From the NCBI RefSeq assembly GCF_021018895.1, contig NC_079380.1:1781001-1845000 (forward strand): a stretch of DNA of 64,000 nt, given 5' to 3'. The position numbers and the translations under genes are program-made. This DNA comes from Seriola aureovittata (lineage: Eukaryota; Chordata; Actinopteri; Carangiformes; Carangidae). The notes beneath the pieces are model-generated. The model saw only the letters and a program-made list of their open reading frames with translations. It was not told the origin of the DNA and ran no database searches. Shown piece after piece: positions 57,761 to 64,000 of the stretch. Every line of letters begins with the position of its first letter. Position 1 is the stretch's first letter.

Positions 57761-58821
57761 AATTTCCTGTCCGATGAAATGTGAACATCACTAATGAGGA
57801 TTGTGTAAAGTTAGATGACTATTGTGCTCTTCAAGAGTATGGATATTGTCAAGCACATTTATAGAACTTGACCAAAACAGAATCACTTCTGAACATGGAG
57901 GAACCTGAGCAGGTAAACAATGAAGAGAGAGACTGTCCACTCAACTGAAACTTCTTATTTCCTCATCCTGTGTATTTCTATTATAACTTTTAATGCACAC
58001 TCAGAGATATGTGATTGATGCACAATGATTGGCTCAAACCTTTATAGTCCATCTTTCCATCGGAACGGAGGAGTGTTGTGCTCGACTCATCAGGCAACGC
58101 TGCCTCCAAAGTCAAACAGTGTGGAGTCCACAAGGTAACAGCTGTGTTATATAATGTCTGCTATTGTTTGTCCCGTTATCAAGGCCGAGCTCATTTTCTC
58201 TTAGTGTATAGAATAATAATTTACTTTGTGTCCACTTTGTCGGTCGTTCATGAGACTGAAAGGGTGAACGGTGTCCAGGTGCACAGCCAACACAATGACA
58301 CACAGCCTACAAAGAGATGCCCCCTCCTGTGGAATATGTGTCTTGAAAGTGAGATGATTTACCTGTATTTCTGAATGACTGCATGTTACTTTAAATATGA
58401 AGCAGAGATTGAACAGGTTTTTTTTTTTAGTTCAAATTTAAAATATGGATTTAAACTCAAAGTCATTTTGATAAAGTTGTACTGGGCAAGTGTTTTTGAC
58501 CATTACTTCATTGAAAAATATTCTTAGTAAGCTGAGAGAGTCCTGGCAGAGGAGTCTCCAGTCTTTGTCAGTTCAGCCAAGGCAGTGGAGGCCTACAGCA
58601 GGGAGGTGGCTGTGACACCACTACATGACACTGGTACGTTTACACTTTGGAAACTTATTTCTGTTAACACCACAAGGATTTTAAAGATCCTAAATAAGGT
58701 GAATAAGATATAGTATGCCACACTCCAGGAGAGCTGTAAGACACATAAAGACTGTGGCACAGTCAAAGGCCTTGGGCAGGACTTGTTGATGCATTACATT
58801 CCTTTCAAATCAGCGGCCAAA
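57761..58821. other. Duplicated intergenic block
   Basis: Reverse of about 22240-23310. No gene recognised. Confidence 0.5.
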
Positions 58822-59017
58822 AAGCACTTTCCCTTTGCTCTACTCCTGGTGTGGTTCCGTCCGTTTAATTGAGCCCCAGCGTATATAAGAGGGAGGGACC
58901 CTTAGTGCTGCCCTTTCTCTGGCAGCTGGTGCACACTTCCCCTTTCCGGGTTACCTGGTCTCAGGTGCTGCAGACGCTCTGCACTCCTCTCTCCTCCGCT
59001 GTTGCACATTCACATGG
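58822..59017 (+). other. Unique 196-base segment with a TATA box
   Basis: It lies between two duplicated blocks and has no counterpart elsewhere in the window. Contains GTATATAAGAGGGAGGG. It may be part of an LTR or another promoter-bearing repeat; not identified. Confidence 0.3.
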
Positions 59018-59349
59018 AATGTGGAAGTGGTTTCAAAACAAAAGCCACTCTGAAAGCAGTAAAAACAGAAGGAATGAGACAAAGTGTGAAAGCAGCGACC
59101 CTGAAGGGAACAGAGAGGAAGAGAGAACCAGAGCAGGGAGGTTAAAGCAGCTCCACCTGGAGCAGCTACAGCAGTGAAAAGCTGCTGAAACATCCAGGAC
59201 TCAGGATTAATAATCTCATTCATTACATCAGTCACAGAAACTCTTATTTTAACTATATTTATCTCATACAACTTATTTTATTTAAATAGAATTTGAAAAG
59301 CAGGATTTGACTTGTGATGGAGGATTTTGATTTCAGTAAATACTGTTTC

Positions 59350-59726
59350 GGGCGGCGCGGTGGAGCAGTGGTTAGCGCTGTCGCCTCACAGCAAGAAGGT
59401 GCCGGGTTCGAGTCCCGGCTCGGATGCAGGATCTTTCTGTGTGGAGTTTGCATGTTCTCCCCGTGCCTGTGTGGGTTCTCTCCGGGTACTCCGGCTTCCT
59501 CCCACAATCCAAAGACATGCAAAATGGGGACTAGGCTAATTGGAGAATCTAAATTGACCATAGGTGTGGCTGTGAGTGTGAATGGTTGTCTGTCTCTATG
59601 TGTTTGCCCTGCGATGGACTGGCGACCTGTCCAGGGTGTACCCCGCCTCTCGCCCGAAAAGATGCTGGGATAGGCTCCAGCCCCCCCGCAACCCTACTAG
59701 AGGATAAGCGGTAGAAAATGAATGAA
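59350..59726 (+). mobile_element. tRNA-derived SINE with target-site duplication
   Basis: The head shows A-box-like GTGGAGCAGTGGTTAGCGCT and B-box GGTTCGAGTCCCG; the tail ends in GAATGA. A 13-base duplication TAAATACTGTTTC flanks it (59337-59349 and 59727-59739). The empty site is seen at about 25031-25043 and, reversed, in the other two V flanks. Confidence 0.88.
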
Positions 59727-59739
59727 TAAATACTGTTTC

Positions 59740-60646
59740 TTCATCACTACTGCTACATGGTATTACAGTACGCCTGGTGTGGAGCAGTGTGTGGCTGCAG
59801 CCACCAGAGGGCAGCAGAATACAAGTTTGATTCATCACAGCAGCAGCAGCAGCAGAGGAAGAAACTAATTCAATTTATACTTTATACACACTCATCATTC
59901 AAAGCACAACTTTATTTGAAATGGGAGTTTCCAAAGACACCAAACATGTGCCACTGAACTTCGGGGAAATGGGAATAAAATGATGCAGCAGAACATTTGA
60001 TGGAGTCTGAGCTTTGAATATTTCATCAGTGGAAACACCATGAAGAAAAACATGATAGACACAATAGATGATATTATAAGACAGAGCGGGAAAAGAATTC
60101 AAGTCCATAGAAATTCACTCATATTATTGAAGTGAATGAAATAAAGTGAAGGGGAACTTTAAGGCTTCAAATCACAGCTGAGGAGCTCTGTGGATTTGGA
60201 CTTTTGTGTTTCCATCACAGCTGTTCAACAACAGATGACAGTGTGTGTTACTAAATTCACCAGCAACCTGAATGTGTGTGTGTTGTTGTGTTTCTGCATC
60301 ATGGTGACCCAGATTTTTCATCTGCTGTCAGATTCAAATCAAGAGCAAGAAACTTTTCACTCAGTCACTTCAGAGAAACAGAGAATTGTGGGAAAAAAAG
60401 ATGAAAAGAATGAGAATGAAAGAAAGAGAAAGAGTTGAAAGAAGAAATGAATCCCCTCTGCAGGCTGACAGTGAGCTTCATCTTCTTCTTCAACAGCAGA
60501 CATTTGAAGATTGAACACAAACAGCATGTTGGAGACTGAAGGTCTCAGTTTGACCAATCACACACTGAAACATAGAAGCTTTTTCCACTTTAATGTTGCT
60601 GCCATGAAATGATCATTTTCACTCTTCACTCCTTTTTCTTTCCCCT
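59740..60646. other. Conserved 5' flank of the cassette-5 V
   Basis: Same as the other V flanks but lacking the 47-base tandem duplication, deleted at about 59880. No gene recognised. Confidence 0.6.
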
Positions 60647-60773
60647 TTAAAAGCTCCCACTCAGAGGAAAAGCACACAACAGCTTGAGCTGAGCCGTCAA
60701 TCAGCAGCAGCGGCCTCATCTGTGGGCCGCAGGGGCTGATGGGAGGTTTGAGGAGGCGTCAGAAACCACGTGG
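60647..60773 (+). promoter_or_regulatory. Probable TRGV promoter region, cassette 5
   Basis: TATA-like TTTAAAAG at 60647-60654 and AACCACGTGG at 60764-60773. Confidence 0.4.
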
Positions 60774-60869
60774 CCCTCGTCTGAGCTCACAGCTCGTCCT
60801 TGTTTGGCCTCAGCTGCATCAGAGCTCCACTTCTCCCCAGGTTCACCAGAGGAAACACCACGGCACAAA

Positions 60870-61327
60870 ATGCTTTTCCTCCCAGCTGCTGCTCTGTGCT
60901 GTCTGTGTTCAGGTGAGTGTTTCCAGCCAATCAGGAGCCAGCAAACTCCACCTGTGACAAACACTGTCACACTAACCTTCATCTACCTGTCTGTGTCTCT
61001 GCAGCACTGGTTGCCATGGCAGCAGAGCTGATTCAGGACCAGTTATCATTGACCAGGAGAGTTGGTGAAACAGTCTCCTTCAGCTGTGGAGGAACTGACC
61101 AGTGTTACTATGATGAAGTATTCTGGTACCAGAAGAAAGAGACAGAAACATTCAGTCTGATTCTGTACATTGACAAAGATAATGGCAAAATAGAGTCAGG
61201 TTTCAATCATCCTCAGAAAGATGATTTCACAGCTGTTAAAAAACAGAAAGGCTGTGAGTTGCAGATAAAGAACGTTAAACTCTCTCATTCAGCCTCCTAC
61301 TACTGCTCCTGTTATAAGTCTGATCCC
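60870..61327 (+). CDS. TRGV: T-cell receptor gamma variable segment, cassette 5 (leader plus V exon)
   Basis: Leader exon 60870-60912, intron 60913-61004, V exon 61005-61327, open into the RSS. First Cys in VSFSCGG, Trp in EVFWYQKK, second Cys in ASYYCSC; extra Cys in CDR1 (TDQC), in framework 3 (KGCEL) and after the second Cys. CDR1 (YYDE) and CDR2 (YIDKDNGKIESGF) are distinct. Its J and C would lie to the right of the window. Confidence 0.9.
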
Positions 61328-61365
61328 CACAGTGAGAAATGATCCCTGCAGCCTGAACAAAAACC
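61328..61365 (+). other. 23-RSS of the cassette-5 TRGV
   Basis: Heptamer CACAGTG 61328-61334, 22-base spacer, nonamer ACAAAAACC 61357-61365. Confidence 0.93.
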
Positions 61366-61894
61366 TCCAGATGAACAGATGTCAAACAGTGTTTGTGACA
61401 GGAAGAGAGCAGGAAACCACAGCCCAGGTTCACATATTTCACCTCCAGCTCACACACTTTTTCTTGACTTTTCTATGATATTGATTGATATTTTGATGAG
61501 ATATTTCAGCAGGTTTCCTGTTGTTCCACACAGTGAGGACAAAGAAGAAACACACAAGCACAATAATAAAAGAAGATGAAGAGAAAAGTATCAAAGGAAC
61601 TCAATGAATCAAATGAGATCCAACAGAAAAGCTGGAAACAACAAACACACTTTAAATCATATCATGGATTGATCCTGTGGGATTGATCCTTTCATCCTCA
61701 CAACTTCCTCATTTGGGATGGATTCCTTTAGAAAATATCAATAGTAAAATGCTAGAAATACAAAAGGTGGGTGGCTGTATCACTTGCAGACGTTTGCACT
61801 ACTTTTGTATCATGTTTGATCCAAACAGCCCTGATGTATTTAGCCGGCCCGTGTCACATGACTGTGAGAAGCCGGCGCTCAGCCGTGCACAGTG

Positions 61895-62275
61895 GCACAC
61901 TTCATCATCAGACCTGAGAGATGGAGAATGGCCGAGAGGAAACGTAGCGTGCTTTGCTGCTACTTTTCACCTGGAGATAAAAATACAGCAAGGTGAACTA
62001 TTTGTGACAAGAAAGAGCCACACAGCAGCAACAGCAGTAACCTCTTCAAACATTTCAAAACAACACACCCTGAAAGTTCTACAGAGGCTGAAGAGAAACA
62101 AGGAGAGGAGCACACATCCCAGTCTGCTGCATCTCCTATAGCTCCTATATGTGTGTGTGGAAATGCACAACCTGCTGCTTAATGCACAGCACAGATCTGA
62201 TCATGAAGAAAAGACGCCTTCATTCACAAACTCAACCAGGAGACGTTTCAACTTTTACCTTCACATCATAAAGTA
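61895..62275 (+). mobile_element. hAT-type BED zinc-finger remnant, cassette 5
   Basis: Plus-strand counterpart of 16609-16986; in this copy the initiating MAERK region is changed by one base (ATGGCC context) and the finger cysteine after the CTIC position is altered. Fragment only. Confidence 0.55.
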
Positions 62276-63430
62276 ACAGCAGCTACATGTCACTTTCAAT
62301 GTCAGTGAGGTTATCAACATGCTATGATGTGGTTGGTGTGAGGCCAGAGGGCGGCTGGCTTCCCTTATCATAGTCCTGACTAATCACAGTTTGGCAGTGG
62401 CATGACGGTGGCTTCATCTGATTGGTTAATCATTCTCTTTCTCATCAAGAGATGAAACTGTGACCTGGCCTCCTCAGAGACGTGACATTAGTCTACAGAA
62501 GGTGTTTCAAGCTCACAGCCAGCGTAGTTTCACCACACATTCACACATCAGTTAGAGGGGCGCTGGTTACCTCAATGAGAATGGGGAAGAGGAGGGATGG
62601 CAGCTACAGCACAGAGTATTTACACAGTCCAAGTCTTTTTATTAAAATCACACCTACAGTCAGTAAATCAGGGGAAGCCTGGCTTCACTTGGCCTCCAGG
62701 AGAAAACACCACTCATCTTCCTTTTCCTGAACACCAATCTAAAAGTGGAGTAAACTTGAGTCTTGAGAACACTAAAGAAATGTACCAGTGAAGGAAAATG
62801 GAATTCTTCCCCCAAACACTGCTGTTAGGAAGTGTTCAATGTTCTTTACAAAGTGTAAGTCATTATGGGAAAAGCTCACTTGCTTTTTCATTCAGGCTGA
62901 AGAAGATTAGGAAATCTTTAGGAACAATCAAATGAAGGAAATAAAAGGCCAAGATCTTTGTGTTTGGATTTTTGAAGGAAAGTCAGAATGCAAGAAAATC
63001 TGGATTCTTGGCATCAGGAAGCCCAAATAGTTGAACATGTAGAAAGTGGAGGTTGCTGTGGACAAATCACGGCCTGTTGAAGATTAAAAAACCTTTAAGA
63101 AAGTGCAAATGTCCAAGTTTCATGTTGTTGGTTTCTTCATTTATTTTATTTTTATTCAGGTTATAATTATTTAATTATAGAATTTCTTTAAAATACTGGA
63201 CAATGTTTTTGCACTTTGACACAAACATGTTTATTTCATTGTAATGGTGCTTTCTTCTGTAATAAATAGAGATTAATGGCTGGTATGTGGAATGTGATTT
63301 GCTGTTCAGTGTGATTTTCTTTCTTTATTACAATTATTTAAAAAGAGAAATGATCAGTATCGTTAGAATTGTAACAAAGAGCATGGGTATCATATGGAAG
63401 TGAAAAAGTTTGGTATGGCCCATCCATAGA
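62276..63430. other. Duplicated non-coding block of cassette 5
   Basis: Reverse of 15431-16600. No gene recognised. Confidence 0.55.
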
Positions 63431-64000
63431 GCGCAGGCCTTCTAAATCTCTCCTTCAAAATACAGAAGGAGGTCCTGGAGAAGGAGCTGGCCCGGCACGC
63501 TCAGCTCTTATCTCCTATAAAGCTGATTCCTCTGAGCTGCAAGTCTCCTCACCTGAAACATGTGTTCTCCTTCAGACGGCAGCTTTTAATGATCCTTAAT
63601 AAAGGCGTGGAGGGTTTAAATCTGGCCTTTAAGTTTAAAGTAGACAGCTTTGACTACACGGTGCATGTGACCTCTGAGAACAGGAAGTGTTTTAGATGTA
63701 GGAGGAGGGGCATCTTATTCGCTCTTGCCCGGAGGGGGGCGAGGCCTCCCGTGGCGGCGTCTCCGCCTCCGCCGGACGACCCATCGAGCAGCCACGGCCC
63801 GGAATCAAAGACAAACAGCACACAGGATACAGCAGACGACACGGTGGACACACAGGTGACAGACACACACACACAGGTGGAGGGGGACAGGTGTGTGAGC
63901 AGGACAGACAGTGAGCGGATGGAGACAAGGGGACAGAAGGAGCGCTGGGACAGACAGCCACCAGGGTGGCAGAGTCAGTGTTAGAGGAGGAAGATGAAGA
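63431..64000 (+). mobile_element. Tx1/L1-like LINE, ORF1 part, cassette 5 (continues off the window)
   Basis: The frame from 63562 encodes VFSFRRQLLMILNKGVEGLN and a damaged zinc knuckle (CFRCRRRGILF). Same element copy as in cassettes 2 and 4, placed between the V and the off-window J. Confidence 0.8.

Noticed and set aside
59352..59425. Possible tRNA gene
   Set aside because: A and B boxes are present but the cloverleaf is not complete; it is the head of a SINE with target-site duplications.

Overview
The window is vertebrate, almost certainly teleost fish, genomic DNA. Evidence: T-cell receptor gamma (TRG) gene segments with 12- and 23-type recombination signal sequences, a gamma-type constant-region transmembrane exon, and a fish-typical mix of Tx1/L1-like LINEs, a BEL/Pao element, CACTA, hAT and Tc1 remnants, tRNA-derived SINEs and long (TC)n, (CA)n and (GT)n tracts. 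There is no bacterial-style gene organisation; most open frames are shadows or transposon debris.

Layout. Five V-J-C cassettes alternate in orientation. Cassette 1 (+): only J (963-1014) and C (2801-4091) are in the window; its V lies off the left edge. Cassette 2 (-): V 17551-18008, J 10961-11012, C 7882-9172. Cassette 3 (+): V 26370-26827, J 40478-40526, C 41634-42221. Cassette 4 (-): V 54318-54775, J 48207-48249, C 45076-46366. Cassette 5 (+): V 60870-61327; its J and C lie off the right edge. C genes therefore face each other tail to tail (around 4.1-7.9 kb and 42.2-45.1 kb) and V genes sit head to head (around 18-26 kb and 55-61 kb). Each V ends in a 23-type RSS and each J begins with a 12-type RSS, so each cassette can rearrange by ordinary deletional V-J joining. 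Splice phases agree from leader through V, J and C to the membrane exon.

Differences between cassettes. Cassettes 1, 2 and 4 have three C exons: Ig domain, short cysteine-containing connecting-peptide exon, and membrane/cytoplasmic exon with the gamma-type K-S-L-V-Y motif. Cassette 3 lacks the connecting-peptide exon; the gap corresponds to loss between two direct repeats that are still present in cassettes 1 and 2, and the reading phase is kept. The cassette-3 Ig domain also has a short replaced patch. V exons differ mainly in CDR1 and CDR2 and J segments in their CDR3-coding ends, against near-identical flanks.

Transposons. A (TC)n tract about 0.45 kb upstream of every J has repeatedly received Tx1-like LINEs: the LINE 3' ends abut the tract at 470, 11651, 35675 and 39973. 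The cassette-3 LINE (35711-39973) has both ORFs open, but its reverse-transcriptase core is deleted in frame at a junction carrying telomere-like repeats. The 27.7-35.7 kb stretch of cassette 3 is a nested pile: a LINE-like reverse-transcriptase tail, a truncated BEL/Pao element whose probable LTR holds an L1 insertion, and a Tx1-like LINE interrupted by a small DNA element. The V-V intergenic regions hold CACTA and LINE fragments, a long-TIR MITE and exon-like debris. A conserved block in the middle of each C-C spacer carries TCF/LEF-, CRE- and Ets-like motifs and is a candidate shared TRG enhancer.
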